Notes: generated by a model from the sequence alone, not told the origin. A DNA stretch of 64,000 nucleotides from Diplonema papillatum (GCA_030068145.1 JAPJBO010000575.1:84484-148483); one strand, 5' to 3'; shown: positions 20,293-32,206, numbered from the stretch's first letter. Program-made: numbers and translations.

Positions 20293-21524
20293 TAGGGCTA
20301 AGTTGGATGGAAACGCCGTTTCTTTTAGTTTTTTTTCGAAATAAGGAAACGGAAACGGAAACGGAAACGTTTCCGTTTCTTTTAAAAGAAACGCCGGAAG
20401 GCTCCTCATGCTGAGGGGTCCTATAGGATACCACTTCGCGGGTCCTTCTGGATGTCCGTTTCGAGCCAAATTTTGGCTTTCCTTTCAGAGGGCGGGATCA
20501 CCTTCTTCTTTTGATCTACCAGCGGGCACTTCTCTTCCTCCGTCTTCTGGCGGGCTCTCTGACTCTTCAGGGCCCTTCCTGGGCTGTTCTTCGACTTGGC
20601 TCGGCCCCTTCTTGTGTGTCGTCGCGGTCTCGTTTGTGCAGAGCAGTCGCCGGTGCTCACCGCTTTCTTTCGTCGGCGATCTGAGACGAGCAAATAGGTA
20701 ACCACAAGCTAATGATGCAGAATGTCGTCACATGTGGATGTTTTCTGACACCAGATTCCACTCTTCTGTGCCTCCCACTTCGTCTTCTGCTGCTTCCAAC
20801 CCACGTTCTCATGTGAGTGGGGCTTTTTGAATCTGCCGTCCTCTTCTACATTGTTGGTGGTTCTTCCTGCCGTCGTTGTCTATGCTCCGACAACACCGCC
20901 CGATGGCGCCCCTTCCGGTGACGGTTGCCACCCGTCGTCGTATGCAAGGTGCACTGTGGCAAGCGATGTTTAACGGACACTGCGTGGCCATCGCTTTTCT
21001 GGCGGGTTCAACATTGCCCCGGCATACGTGCTCTGTTATGCGAGGCCGTTGGCCAACGCGCTGAAGACGATCGGGAAAGCACATCGGCTTCCAATGATAG
21101 ACTCTACAGATACGATCGTTCAGCGCCACAGGCTACAAGACCGGGGTTTTTCGGCGGTGTAAGACAAAGAGGGAGTGCAGTCAGCATCAGGAGGTGAGAA
21201 GGGCACATCGTCGCCACAACAGCCATTGGTGTAAAGAGCTGCAGACCTCAAAGTCATCACAACCGGATGCGTGTGGTTGCGTCTGCTCCACGCGGTCGCA
21301 ACTCTTATGCTTCTTTCCTCCCTCTTTTCGGAGCCTCCTTGTCCATGGTTTCCCACTGGATTGCGGGGTCCGCCGTTCGGAACACATTTCCGGTCGGACC
21401 TTCAGCCAGTATACCAGTGCGTTTCTTTTGAAAAGAAACGGCGTTTCCATCCACCGCTAAAAAGAAGGAAACGGAAACGGAAACGTTTCCAACGTTTCCA
21501 TCCTATACATGTATACATAGCCCT
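20293..21524. mobile_element. hAT-like element with GGAAACG repeats
   Basis: Left end TAGGGCTAAGTTGGATGGAA, right end inverted CAGGGCTATGTATACATG, then GGATGGAAACG. Both subterminal regions hold runs of GGAAACG, in part as GGAAACGTTTCC palindromes (20345-20385, 21465-21505). Target duplications do not match. The middle holds short Lys-rich and Cys-containing frames without a recognisable domain. Confidence 0.6.
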
Positions 21525-22111
21525 GGGGGGGGGGGGGGGGGGGCAGTGCTGATACTAAGCCTGAGACCCAAAACGAAGTTGCTAACCCTGGGTGGGGGTG
21601 GGTACCCCCCCCCCCCCCCCCCCCTCCTGGTGCAACCCACTGTGGACCTACTGTGGGACCCACCTTAGCTAAATTCTCTAAGGTGAAATGGTGGAAAAAG
21701 TGGGTCAAAATCTTTTTTTTTTCGAGTGCTTTTTTGGGAGGATTCAGGGGATAAGCTTCTATATCCACATTTGGACCGTCGGTCAGAATTTGGAAAGGCC
21801 GCCGGAAAAAAAAAAAAAAAAAAAAATGGCACTACCGTGACTGCATCGTCCCCCAGGCGCCGGCAGCGGTGGCCGATGTGCAATTGGAGGGGCAACCACT
21901 GCACCAGCAAAGGCTACAGAAGGAGTGCACGCAGGGGGAATCCCACTTCCCAGCACCAGTAGAAGTGGCCAGTTTGGATGCAAGTTGGACGGGCACGGGG
22001 GAAAGAACAACAGCTCTGCATGACACATCACGTGCGAAGAGATAACCGCCGGCGATGCAGATTATCGCCACAGATTCTTTGCATTCTGACCCAAACTATC
22101 TACCAGACAAA

Positions 22112-23470
22112 ATGCCAGGGATAAAACACATAGAAAGTCGAAAAATGAAGCGTCAAACAAGTCAATCGACCTTGCAAGGCTTTGTCACGTAAGAAGCCCA
22201 AACCTGCTCCAAAGCCAGCAGACGAGCCGAAGGCTGTTCGCGAGGATGCAGAGTGGGGGAAGCTGTACTCGCAAGACTATGCCAAGTGGACAAAGAAGGA
22301 CGTGGCGAGCCTGGGAGGAGGTACAAAGACGCTGAAGGAGTACGTGAAAGTCCAAGCAAAGGCAAGGCATATGACACGTGGAGGTTGGCAAAATTGGCCA
22401 ACCGCCCTCCTCATCTCCACCATGACAATCTTTGATTCATTGGTTGATGAGGACAACAAGAACCCGCCCCATCGGCGCCAGACATTGGAGCAGCTGCAGT
22501 CTTCCGCCTACTCAAGCGCATCCTTGCGCCTTTCCCCCGTCTTCTCCTCTACACTACAGGCAGCAGCTTTGGTTTGCACTGCATTGGGGGACTCACATCT
22601 TCCAGTGTTCACTACTCGGCCCATGCTTGCTCCAGAGGTACTCGGTCTCGATCCCGGCACAGCCGAGGACGCCGATGTCGTGAATGCTGCATATGAGGGT
22701 CTGGAAGGCTTCACAGCAATTGATGCACGATTCATTGAGGCCTACCACACAGAACACGCAGAGCCGTACCTCAATGCGTTACTCTCTGCCATTAAAAACC
22801 GCCTGCGCATTGCCCCTCTTCTTACTGCGATGAGCTCACTGTTTGATCCTAGTGGACCTGTTCTTCGGGAAGGTGGTGACCCCGACGTTGCAACAACGCA
22901 TCTCTCCACCATCCTAACGTTTTATGGTGAAACCAAGGTGCTGGTGAACGCAAATGGGCAGCCCACAGGGCCAATGCTTTTTTTTAGCCCCCAATTCTGC
23001 AGGAAGCTGAGGGTGAATTGCCGGGTGTGCTTGCGGCTCTGAAGAGGCTTTACGAAGCCAACCCGCATGGAAAGACGTACTCCGGGGCAGTCACCCTTTT
23101 TTAAACGACCGCACCACCCCCGCACTTCCACCATCATGAGCATATCGCTGCTCATGCCACTGGCGAACGCAAGCCCTGAACGGCTCTTCTCCATGCTGAA
23201 GCTGTTGAAGACCCGCCTGCGTGGCAGTCTGGGGGATGATTCACTGCAGGAGCTGTTGACGCTCTTATTAGTGGCCGAGTACAGCGACACTGATGGATTG
23301 CCAAAGAGCGAGGTAAAAGCCTTTCTTGAGGCATTCCTCTCCGAGAAAGAACGGCACAGGCAGTTCCGGTCAACTCCTTTCTACTTTTCTCAGAGACAAG
23401 ATACTGCGGATTCGGGTCGGCAGCTCCTGCTGTTGCTTACCTGCGACTGGAGGGCAGGTGCAGGTTGAGG
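22112..23470 (+). pseudogene. hAT transposase remnants
   Basis: The N-terminal piece starts MPGIKHIESRKMKRQT and contains QSTLQGFV, similar to the short KRQxSLxxFF starts of many hAT proteins. The next frame (22185-23042) has the helical block NALLSAIKNRLRIAP and LLTAMSSLFDPS, typical of the hAT C-terminal half. The last frame (about 23100-23370) has PLANASPERLFSMLKLLKTR and LRGSLGDDSLQELL, the hAT dimerisation domain. The pieces lie in at least three frames with a stop between, and no DDE catalytic core was recognised, so this copy is dead. One frame change could be an intron (GTAAGA at 22187). Confidence 0.75.
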
Positions 23471-23648
23471 CCGGAGAAGAGGCAGAGACACCGGCAGGCG
23501 AGCCAACTCAGTGCAAAAATTGCAGAAAAACAGTGAAAACGCAAAAAAGCCGTTATCGGTCCAAATTTGGAAAATGGGCCGGAGACCAAGCTAATGCCCT
23601 GGAGGATTTGGGCCAAAAAAAAAAAAACTTTTTTTTCTTGGTCGCTGC

Positions 23649-24493
23649 CAGTGCAGTCAGGCTCGACCGCTCGACCGGTCAAGTCACTTTCCGAAAAAAC
23701 TTTTTTTTTTTTGGACAGGAATTTGCCACAACTTTTTTTTGCACTGGCGAATACAGGTCGAAATCCATCCTATGCCAGAAAAAAAATTTCCCACGCTACG
23801 CGTGGGAAAACAACATGTGGTGTTTTAAAGTAAAAGTTCCCTTGAAACTCTGGGTTTTAGCTGAAACAGGCAGTCTCACAAAGTTAGTACACTGTCGTGC
23901 TTCAGTAGTAGGACGGCGTATTACGACTTTTCCAGTCGCTTCGCTTGTGAATCATTAGTGCCATGAACAGGCCGACAACCCAGGTCCACTATCACATATA
24001 CAATACAAAAGATGGGCCCAGAGCGACGAGTTTCGGGGTTGCAGTGGAGTCTTCAGATGCCTGAGGCAATGGAACACTGTTTTGGTTTTGTAGGTGGGCC
24101 TCATTATGACTGCTGTGACCTTGGCATGTGCCTTCGTGGGTGTGCTGCTTCACCACCTTGTTGTAGACCCCAGTAGTCTCTGTATTCTGGCTGCAGCCGA
24201 ACATACTGCAATCTGGGAGCTGGTGAGCTGTGAGAGGAGTTGGGAATCCAAAAGCTTGCCCTTGCCCCCGTGACCTTGGCTTTTGTCAAAGCTTTCCGTT
24301 TTCCCACCATTTTCTACTACTGTGAGGCACTACCCATGGCAGATTTTTCTAATTTTTTTTTTGCCCGGTCGAATCGACACGGGCGCCGGTCGAATTCGAC
24401 CGGTGTCCACATTCGACCGCCTTGACCGGTCGAATGTCAATCCGAGAGCAATAATTTTTTTTTTGTCAATTCGACCGGCCGGTGACTGCACTG
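23649..24493. mobile_element. Nested non-autonomous hAT element, 845 bp
   Basis: Ends CAGTGCAGTCAGGCTCGACC and inverted CAGTGCAGTCACCGGCC. Exact 8-bp target duplication GTCGCTGC at 23641-23648 and 24494-24501. Subterminal motifs are GGTCGAATTCGACCGG palindromes and variants (23660-23690, 24365-24480). No transposase was recognised. It inserted into the decayed hAT at 21544-24651. Confidence 0.92.
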
Positions 24494-24651
24494 GTCGCTG
24501 CTGAGGAAACCACCTTAGAGCGGTCACCACCCTGCTGCACACAGGCCCTGCAGGAGGGGGGGGGGGGGGGGGGGGGGGGGGTACCCACCCACCCCTCGTT
24601 GCCGTCCGGCTGACAACGATGCCGAGTTTAGGGGCCTTAGCATCAGCACTG

Positions 24652-25821
24652 GGGGGGGGGGCAAGGGTACCCCCGCGGGCCCCGAATTAGCGCTAGGGTC
24701 CAGATAGGGTGTGGGTGGGCGTGGGTGGTGGGCTGGTGGTGAAGCATGAACCCTTTGTGATTTCTACTTACATCTTCTACTTACATCGTTCACGGCATCA
24801 TGTGTAGCTGTTCTGCATGTTCTCTGAATCCGTTTCCTGCTTGATCTGAAGAGGAGCAAGAGGGTCCAGGCCCACGGTAATCACGCCATCCAAGATGGAA
24901 TCTTCAATATTGCAGCTTCCACAACAAGCGGAGAGCAAGACGAGAGAAAATCAAATAAACTTGCTAAAATTTGATAAAAAAGATCACAGTCGTGCATTTA
25001 CCATAGGGGCTGAGCGGGCGGAGGCTCTAAGGTGAAATGGTCAAAATGCCCTGGGAAAAATGTGGGACAAAAACTTTCCGAAATGCGGGTTTTTAGGGAT
25101 TCCGGCCAAAAAAAAAATATATATATATTTTTTTCAACGCCCACCTTGCCACCTGTGACCTTGGGTGGCTGAGCCGTGGTACCCTTTAGGCAGCCAGCTA
25201 GACCTGCCAGAACCTGAAAACCTCCTTCAGGTTTCGTGGCTGTGTCGAAAAATACATTCCGAGGACGTTTTTGAACGCTTTTGAATCCGTTGAGCTCAAG
25301 GACAGTCTGGGGCCCCGGAATGGAATTGTAAACGAATTGCATCTCGTACCAGAGAGTTTTTCCTTTGGTAATCGTTCACATGGGCCAAAAACCCTGAAAA
25401 ATAATAATTTTCCAGGGCCCGGGCCCCGGATTACAGGTACCCCTGGGGGGGGGGGGGGTCTCACTTCTAATTTGGTTCTGCCTGGTGAACTCCCCGGCTC
25501 TCCTGGTGTGCCTTATGCGAGTATCGGAGCTACCCCACTGTTTCTGTGTCTGCTACGCACGCTCGTCTTGCCACGTTTAACGTAAAGATGTGCCTTATGG
25601 AGAACGAGAGACCCAAAACTGTGTGAGAACAAGAGAACCCGAAACTGTGGCTCATGAGGGGAAACAAATTGAATTTTCTGGGTGGCATTTTTGGGGTGCA
25701 AATGGTTAGGTGACGTTGCGACATGCCTCACATTCTGCTGCGCTTTTGCGGCTCTTCTCCTGAGTCCAATTCGGATGCCAGAGTTGAGTCACTGTCAGTG
25801 TCGTCGTCTTCGTCAATCACA
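24652..25821. other. No gene recognised; G/C runs and short element-like pieces
   Basis: The stretch GGCTCTAAGGTGAAATGGT near 25022 resembles 21676-21697, so a decayed relative of the preceding element may be present. G runs occur at 24651-24661 and 25446-25458. No coding sequence is supported. Confidence 0.4.
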
Positions 25822-26496
25822 TCAGAGAAGCCGATGAAAACATGTCGGCTCGTGAGCTTGAGCAACAGGAACTATCCCGGGGCCTAAAGGTGAAGAACCC
25901 GCGACATCTTCTAAAAAGGCCAATTTCCCATGACGACGACCAAGACCTTCCGGATGAGGTCTTGCGGCCTCGAAATGATGATGGATGTGACAAGCTTGGC
26001 CTTTGTCCAAGATTGGTGCCGCTGGAGCCTGTTCAACCAGCAGCAGCTTCGTCCAAAGACTGACTTCGCAGTCGAATCTCCTTGGCACAAAAGCGAGTAA
26101 GGCTGCTCTTTTATCCCACCGCCCATTCGCTTCTGTAACGGCCTTTTGCTTCTTTCTAAGTGCTAGGAGTTTCTCCGCACCAAGTCTCTTCTTGCGGGCA
26201 GCTAAACACTCGATGCTCCGACTAACATGCTCGTCAACTATATCGCTAACATGTTCGTCAACCATCTTTGTAATGTCAGCCGAGTTCTCTTCCAGGAACG
26301 ACAGGTGCGTTTCGTGCACGCAGAGCTTTGCTCGCAGACAAGCATCACTCATTCTGATGGAATCTTGCTCAGCAACCTCGCGCTTGAGCTTTCCGCAAGA
26401 TCCTTCCAGGGGTCTTGGCCCGAGGGTCACGGGGCGAGACAGATCAGGGCTGATTCCCGTGCAATAGTTGTCAAACTCGAACAAAATCCCGCACAC
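25822..26496 (-). CDS. Unrecognised open frame, 224 codons
   Basis: The longest frame between the transposon nest and RPL5 copy 3. The N-terminal two thirds look protein-like: charged and helical, with an internal duplication (MVDEHVSDIVDEHVSRS) and a Lys-rich segment. The last third is low in conservation signals and may be intronic. No family was recognised. It could be a small host gene or a transposon-encoded protein. Confidence 0.3.
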   Translation of the reverse strand: MCGILFEFDNYCTGISPDLSRPVTLGPRPLEGSCGKLKREVAEQDSIRMSDACLRAKLCVHETHLSFLEENSADITKMVDEHVSDIVDEHVSRSIECLAARKKRLGAEKLLALRKKQKAVTEANGRWDKRAALLAFVPRRFDCEVSLWTKLLLVEQAPAAPILDKGQACHIHHHFEAARPHPEGLGRRHGKLAFLEDVAGSSPLGPGIVPVAQAHEPTCFHRLL

Positions 26497-27712
26497 AAGG
26501 AAATGACAAACTATTCAGGAATGCTGTGTCGTCTTCGACGAACTGTGACAGCGGGCCCAGCGTGATGAAGACTGATTTTTATAAATAGAGCGCTAGTCGG
26601 ACACTTGCTCGTTAGGGGAAAAAATGAATTTTGGAAAGGGGGTGTTGGTAAATGTGGGGAAAGAAAGGAAGGACGTGAGTTGTGTCACAGACGCACATTG
26701 CAATCCCTAATTTGCTTCCTGTGCTTGTCAATGCTTTCGATTCTGAAACTCATTTCCTTCAATCGAAAGAGCTGACTATTCAGCTCAGCACTTGAAACAT
26801 CCAATGATATTGCCACTATCGCTCCATTTTTGTGCCACAGGAGAATCAGGTTCCGCTATGAGCTTCGCTGGATGTAACTGTGGGAGTTGGGGCTGTTTGT
26901 TTGGGACTGATAAGCACACAACAAGGCCTTCTGCAGTTGTGATGATGGCGGCAACCTGTTTGCGCCAAGTGTGTTCTTCAACCTCGTACCCCATGGATCC
27001 TGTGTGTGCGATGCGCGCGACCGACAGGCTGCAGCATACTGTGACCGTACTGCGACTGAAACCGAACCCCGGAAGGGAGGTCGCGCTGGTCCGACCTCAA
27101 AAATAATCTTTTATCCGCTAACCCCGGGGTGCCGTTGTTATTGGTGCTGGTTTGTGGGATAAGGTGAGGAAAAAAGGGGGTTCCTTTTTGCGGTGGTCTC
27201 CGCTGGTCTGGTAGTCCGTGCTACCTCCTTTCTTTTACACTCCACCACCCCGTTTTGGGGGTGGAGGTGGGACTCCCTTCCCAGAAGGGGACTCTGCAAG
27301 TAAAAACCCCCACGAGAAAAAAGAAGCAAATAAACGACCCCCCCTTTCAAGTATTGCCGGGTTTGTGCCGGGTTTGTGGACAGGGTTTGGATCACACCAT
27401 TGCAGCGTCTTGTTGTACCTTTAGTAACGGTATATGAGTTTCTCCTTGTTTAGCATGGGTTTTCTGGGCTCTTCGTCCATGGGTTTTGCTTGCAACGGAC
27501 GGCTGCGAAAGGAAGGGAAGCCTTTGAGAATTGTGATCACCATCTCATCAGAGAAACGAAGAAAGCGTTGAACAAGTCGTCATCGGAAGGGCAAAAGGGT
27601 CTTGACTGCGGTGCAGAAAATAGACTTCTGAAGGTCAGCCGCTTGCTCGAAAAAGATGATCCCCCAAAGATGGGGCCAAAAAAAAGGAAAGAAGCTATTT
27701 CGTTGCGCGCGA
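26497..27712. other. Intergenic, nothing recognised
   Basis: 3' flank of RPL5 copy 3. The last 40 bases next to the stop resemble the same position of copy 4 (AAAAGGAAAGAA followed by GCGCG and GATCAC). Confidence 0.4.
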
Positions 27713-28843
27713 TCACTTCTGGAACGGCGGGAGGTCGAGCTTGGCCCTGATGGCGTTGACCTTCTGGAGGGCACGGTGCTTGCGCTGGGGCAGCGTGTAC
27801 GCGATGTTGGCGGCCACACGGAAGTCTCTCTGCTTCATGTTGGCCCTGGCGGCCTTGCGAGCAGCCATGTTCTTCGTCGGGTCCTTTGCCTTCGGGTCCG
27901 CACGGATCTTGGCGTGCACCTCCTTGTACAAGTCCTCCAGACTGTCAGACTCAATGCCTGCCTTGATGTACCTGGAGAAGTGTCTCTGGTACTTCTCGTT
28001 GTCCTCCTCCTGCATCTCGTCCATCCACTCAGCGACGTGCAGTCCCATGATGCGCGACCGGTGAGCCTCGGCGTCAAGCTTGCTGCCCTCCTTCTGGTAT
28101 CCAGCGAAACGCTTGTCGCTGTGCGGCACCAACAGTCCTCCGTCAATCGCTCCCTTCAGGCAAGCGAACACCTTGCCACCAACGGTCGGTCGCACCAAAC
28201 CAATGTCAAGGTATGCCTTGAACGGCCTGCGGTCTTCGTCCTCAACGAGGTCGAAGTGCTCTCCGGTGCACTCCTTCGCTCCCTGTGTGTGTGTGTTTGT
28301 GCCGTGTACAATAAATGCTTCCTGCGTCAACATTCCACATTGACGGTCTTTGTCATCATCTGCTACCGAAAGAAACTTGCTGATGGCTGCCTTGATACAA
28401 ATGAAGTGTAATTGCTTTCCGTGCTCGTCGTTTGGGGTGGGAAGAGGACATACCGGGTACTTCTTGTCCAAACCCTTGAGGGTGAGGATGCGACGAGCCA
28501 ACAGGAGACCGGTGCAGTACGCAGCACTGTAGTTGGCAAGACCGAGGGTCAAGCCGTATTCCTTGAGCTCGTGTGCGTAGGCAGAGGCGTGGATGCGGTC
28601 ACCCTTCAGCTCGGCGGAGGCAATCTGGCAGATGACGTCCTTGTTGGTGATGCGCGCAATCATCCTGTACTTGGGGGTCTGGTACTTGTTCTTGTCCTGG
28701 TTAATCATAAGCCTGCGCTGGCGGTAGTCAGTCTTTCCCTCTCTCCTTCTCTTGTACTTGACCTGGTACGTCTTGAAGTACGCATTGTTCTTCTGAACCT
28801 TCACGAACCCTCCTACCTTGACCGGTGCCTTCTTTCCGCCCAT
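27713..28843 (-). CDS. RPL5: 60S ribosomal protein L5 (uL18), copy 3
   Basis: 319 residues after removal of the intron at 28453-28283 (171 bases, GTATGT donor, (AC)nAG acceptor). The frame is open further upstream to 29011, but MGGKKAPVK is the start conserved in all four copies, and a likely acceptor AG lies 33 bases above it. Stop is TGA. The intron is of the copy 1 type, whereas the C-terminal codons match copies 2 and 4, so the copies are mosaics of each other. Its 5' flank keeps weak similarity to that of copy 4 over about 80 bases (GGATGCTC region). Confidence 0.96.
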   Translation of the reverse strand: MGGKKAPVKVGGFVKVQKNNAYFKTYQVKYKRRREGKTDYRQRRLMINQDKNKYQTPKYRMIARITNKDVICQIASAELKGDRIHASAYAHELKEYGLTLGLANYSAAYCTGLLLARRILTLKGLDKKYPVCPLPTPNDEHGKQLHFICIKAAISKFLSVADDDKDRQCGMLTQEAFIVHGTNTHTQGAKECTGEHFDLVEDEDRRPFKAYLDIGLVRPTVGGKVFACLKGAIDGGLLVPHSDKRFAGYQKEGSKLDAEAHRSRIMGLHVAEWMDEMQEEDNEKYQRHFSRYIKAGIESDSLEDLYKEVHAKIRADPKAKDPTKNMAARKAARANMKQRDFRVAANIAYTLPQRKHRALQKVNAIRAKLDLPPFQK

Positions 28844-30175
28844 TTTTCTTCTTTTTTCGCTCCTTTGTTGAATGTCCTGTCGGTTGGGTGTAACGGATGC
28901 TCCAATCCTGTTTGCTGCCGTACCGTCGACCAGCCTGCTATTCTCTAAAGCAACCATCGGCACTGTGTTCTCGTGCGCGCGAACGTAACCCTGCCGCCAC
29001 AACCGGAGCACTGTGAATGAGGACGCTGCTCCAGAGCAGAGTCCTCATTCAGGTCTATTCACACACTGCCGTTGAGCCGATCAGACAGACGAAGGCAGGC
29101 AGAGGCACCAAGCGCGTGCCTGGACGCGATGGTCAACGCGGCGGGCCGAAAAGGCGGAAGCACGTCGCTACACGCGCGAAGAGACAACCGCGAAGGCTGG
29201 CGATGCTGATTATCGCCACCGATTCTGCTTAACGACTTCTGAGGTTTATTTATGATTTGGTGTCTCCGGTTGACCATTGGGGCTGCGTGTCGGGTCTCGA
29301 GACGAGGCTGACGGCGTTTGAAGATGGATTGACCCTTGTGCAGCTTGTGATGCTTGTTCCGTCGATCTTTGGTGTCAGCTCTCACCATGGGGGCATCTCT
29401 CCACGCGCAATTGGATCAATTCCAACGTACGGTTCAAGAACAGGAGATGCCAAAGACGGGTTCTTGAGAGATCTCCAGCTTGACTCCCTAAGGGAAAGTG
29501 GAAGGGCGAATCCAAATGGTTCATGCTTTTCCCACCTCTGCCTGGCATCTCACTTCGCTGTGTGTTCTGCTCCGTCGTGCGACCGGCCGTCGGCTTCCTC
29601 TCCCTTCCATCCGGCTTTTCAATCAGGTTACGCTTCTTCTAGCGATTATTCTTCTTTCTCCCTCCCAACCAGGGCTTACGCTCCGTTTTGGGTCCCAGAG
29701 AATACGTCTGGTCAACATGTGGACGCGTAAGGTTCGAGGGCCTTTTCCCCAGTGTGCGACAGGCAAAAAGACAGGCGCTTCGCTTTTGTTTGAACTGTCT
29801 CGCTCGCAGCCTGTTCTGGTTGGCTCACCATGCAACTTGCCGGTTTTCTTCGCAGGTTTCGTCTCTTCTGGCGTGCTTTCGTGATGTGATTCCTACTCTC
29901 GGACGGATGTCGAAGCGCACTGAAGAAAAGAGAGAAAAGAGAGAGACGAGTCAGAATTGCAGGAACCATTTCTCCGTGGAGTTTCCGGTCGCCTTCGCTA
30001 CTACCCCCGTACCGCTACGGCGGGCGCAAGGAGGTTCGTCGGAGGCGCGGTCCGGATCGCGGCCCTGTCACATTTGGTGACGGCGCCGATATTGGCGCAG
30101 CGGGGGGGGGCGTTTTGGCAGAAAGATAAACCCCACACGGGCAAAAAGGAAAGAACTCTGTCGCTGTGCGCGTGA
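28844..30175. other. Spacer between RPL5 copies 3 and 4
   Basis: No gene is supported. A 60-base stretch near 29170-29225 resembles 22040-22090 inside the decayed hAT element, suggesting a small transposon remnant. Confidence 0.4.
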
Positions 30176-31311
30176 TCACTTCTGGAACGGCGGGAGGTCG
30201 AGCTTGGCCCTGATGGCGTTGACCTTCTGGAGGGCACGGTGCTTGCGCTGGGGCAGCGTGTACGCGATGTTGGCGGCCACACGGAAGTCTCTCTGCTTCA
30301 TGTTGGCCCTGGCGGCCTTGCGAGCAGCCATGTTCTTCGTCGGGTCCTTTGCCTTCGGGTCCGCACGGATCTTGGCGTGCACCTCCTTGTACAAGTCCTC
30401 CAGACTGTCAGACTCAATGCCTGCCTTGATGTACCTGGAGAAGTGTCTCTGGTACTTCTCGTTGTCCTCCTCCTGCATCTCGTCCATCCACTCAGCGACG
30501 TGCAGTCCCATGATGCGCGACCGGTGAGCCTCGGCGTCAAGCTTGCTGCCCTCCTTCTGGTATCCAGCGAAACGCTTGTCGCTGTGCGGCACCAACAGTC
30601 CTCCGTCAATCGCTCCCTTCAGGCAAGCGAACACCTTGCCACCAACGGTCGGTCGCACCAAACCAATGTCAAGGTATGCCTTGAACGGCCTGCGGTCTTC
30701 GTCCTCAACGAGGTCGAAGTGCTCTCCGGTGCATTCCTTCGCTCCCTGTGTGTGTGTGTGTTTGTGCCGTGTACAATAAATGCTTCCTGCGTCAACATTC
30801 CACATTGACGGTCTTTGTCATCATCTGCTACCGAAAGGAACTTGCTGATGGCTGCCTTGATACAAATGACAGTGTGGAATTGCTCTCCGTGCTCGTCGTT
30901 TGGGGTGGGAAGAGGACATACCGGGTACTTCTTGTCCAAACCCTTGAGGGTGAGGATGCGACGAGCCAACAGGAGACCGGTGCAGTACGCAGCACTGTAG
31001 TTGGCAAGACCGAGGGTCAAGCCGTATTCCTTGAGCTCGTGTGCGTAGGCAGAGGCGTGGATGCGGTCACCCTTCAGCTCGGCGGAGGCAATCTGGCAGA
31101 TGACGTCCTTGTTGGTGATGCGCGCAATCATCCTGTACTTGGGGGTCTGGTACTTGTTCTTGTCCTGGTTAATCATAAGCCTGCGCTGGCGGTAGTCAGT
31201 CTTTCCCTCTCTCCTTCTCTTGTACTTGACCTGGTACGTCTTGAAGTACGCATTGTTCTTCTGAACCTTCACGAACCCTCCTACCTTGACTGGTGCCTTC
31301 TTTCCGCCCAT
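30176..31311 (-). CDS. RPL5: 60S ribosomal protein L5 (uL18), copy 4
   Basis: The unspliced frame is broken inside the (TG)n tract, but the break lies in the intron (30921-30746). That intron is 176 bases long through one extra TG and other small changes, and so is no longer a multiple of three. Spliced, the exons give the same 319-residue protein as the other copies, so this is not a pseudogene. Stop is TGA. A possible acceptor (CAATCTGCAG) lies 33 bases upstream of the ATG, exactly as in copy 3. Exon sequence again differs from the other copies at only a few sites. Confidence 0.95.
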
Positions 31312-31344
31312 TTTTCTTCTTTTAGTGCTTCTTTAATTAATGAC

Positions 31345-32206
31345 CTGCAGATTGTGTACGGTGGATGCTCTAACAATTCTAGAGGACAAGGGACTATACG
31401 CTTCAGCTTCTGCGCTTTGAAGAGAAGTGAGTGAGCTTTCCTGAAGGGACTGAACACATGGGATTTAGAGGTCCTGAACACAGGATGGGTGAGTGGGAGT
31501 ACTCACCCCGGGGTGGATTTCCCGAGGTCATCCTGGAGGGTGTTTGGCCTCCCCCGGTTGCGCGCGTAACTTCTGATAGACTTGGCGTGCTATCGGCTAC
31601 CCGCCTTCTTCGGCTTCCGGTTGACATAGTCAGTGATAGCTACAGTACCCTGGATACCCATGTGTGGTGGATGCGTAGTACTACGCGGTGGTATGTGGTG
31701 ATACCGTTGCAACGCACGCATAATTGAAGTGTTGCACTACGTACACGCACCTGAAAACTTGCACAGAGAAAGAGGACGAGCAGTAAGCTTCTACCTGACG
31801 CAAGAGCATCATATTCGGTTCGGACTAAAAAGCATTTTGCAGGGATCGCGCTGAGCGAAGCATCTGCTTCGGAGTTGCTTGAACAAGTCCGCCCAGGGCT
31901 AGGAAAGGCGTACGAGATCGTGGAGAAATGTTGCGATTTCACCGCACCAACGCATGCTCCTCGGGGCGAGGGCGGCGCTGGAGCCGCGCGGATTGCAGCG
32001 AAGTAACGGCCAAAGCAGAGACACTGTCTCCCGACCCAGCAAACAAAGTGCCCCTAGGTCCGTTTCCAGTGAATCGGGCTGTGCGCCCTCTACGATGCGC
32101 GTTCTTGACAACCTGAGTCCCCCTCACGTGTTTCTCACTTAGAAATGCGGACCACGATCAGAAGCTAGTCGATGGCCTGCTTCTTCGTGGGCCTGCAATG
32201 GCTGTC
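31345..32206. other. Intergenic, nothing recognised
   Basis: Between RPL5 copy 4 and the SufS gene. Only short frames and no recognisable repeats were seen. Confidence 0.5.

Larger units (their letters stand above)
21544..24651. mobile_element. Decayed hAT transposon carrying transposase remnants
   Basis: Termini CAGTGCTGATACTAAG and inverted CAGTGCTGATGCTAAG. It sits in a G homopolymer, so the target duplication is probably GGGGGGGG but cannot be told from the run itself. Subterminal C/G runs (21602-21624 and 24556-24581) are inverted copies next to GGTACC. Transposase remnants lie at 22112-23470. A further hAT element (23649-24493) is inserted; without it the element is about 2.3 kb. Confidence 0.8.

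Noticed and set aside
28844-29011. 56-codon N-terminal extension of RPL5 copy 3
   Set aside because: Not shared by the other copies, unlike any RPL5 N-terminus, and it crosses a likely acceptor site; the MGGKK start is common to all.
30619-31311. RPL5 copy 4 as a frameshifted pseudogene
   Set aside because: The shift lies in the (TG)n part of the intron. With GTATGT and the (AC)nAG acceptor removed, the coding sequence is exactly 960 bases, as in the other three copies.
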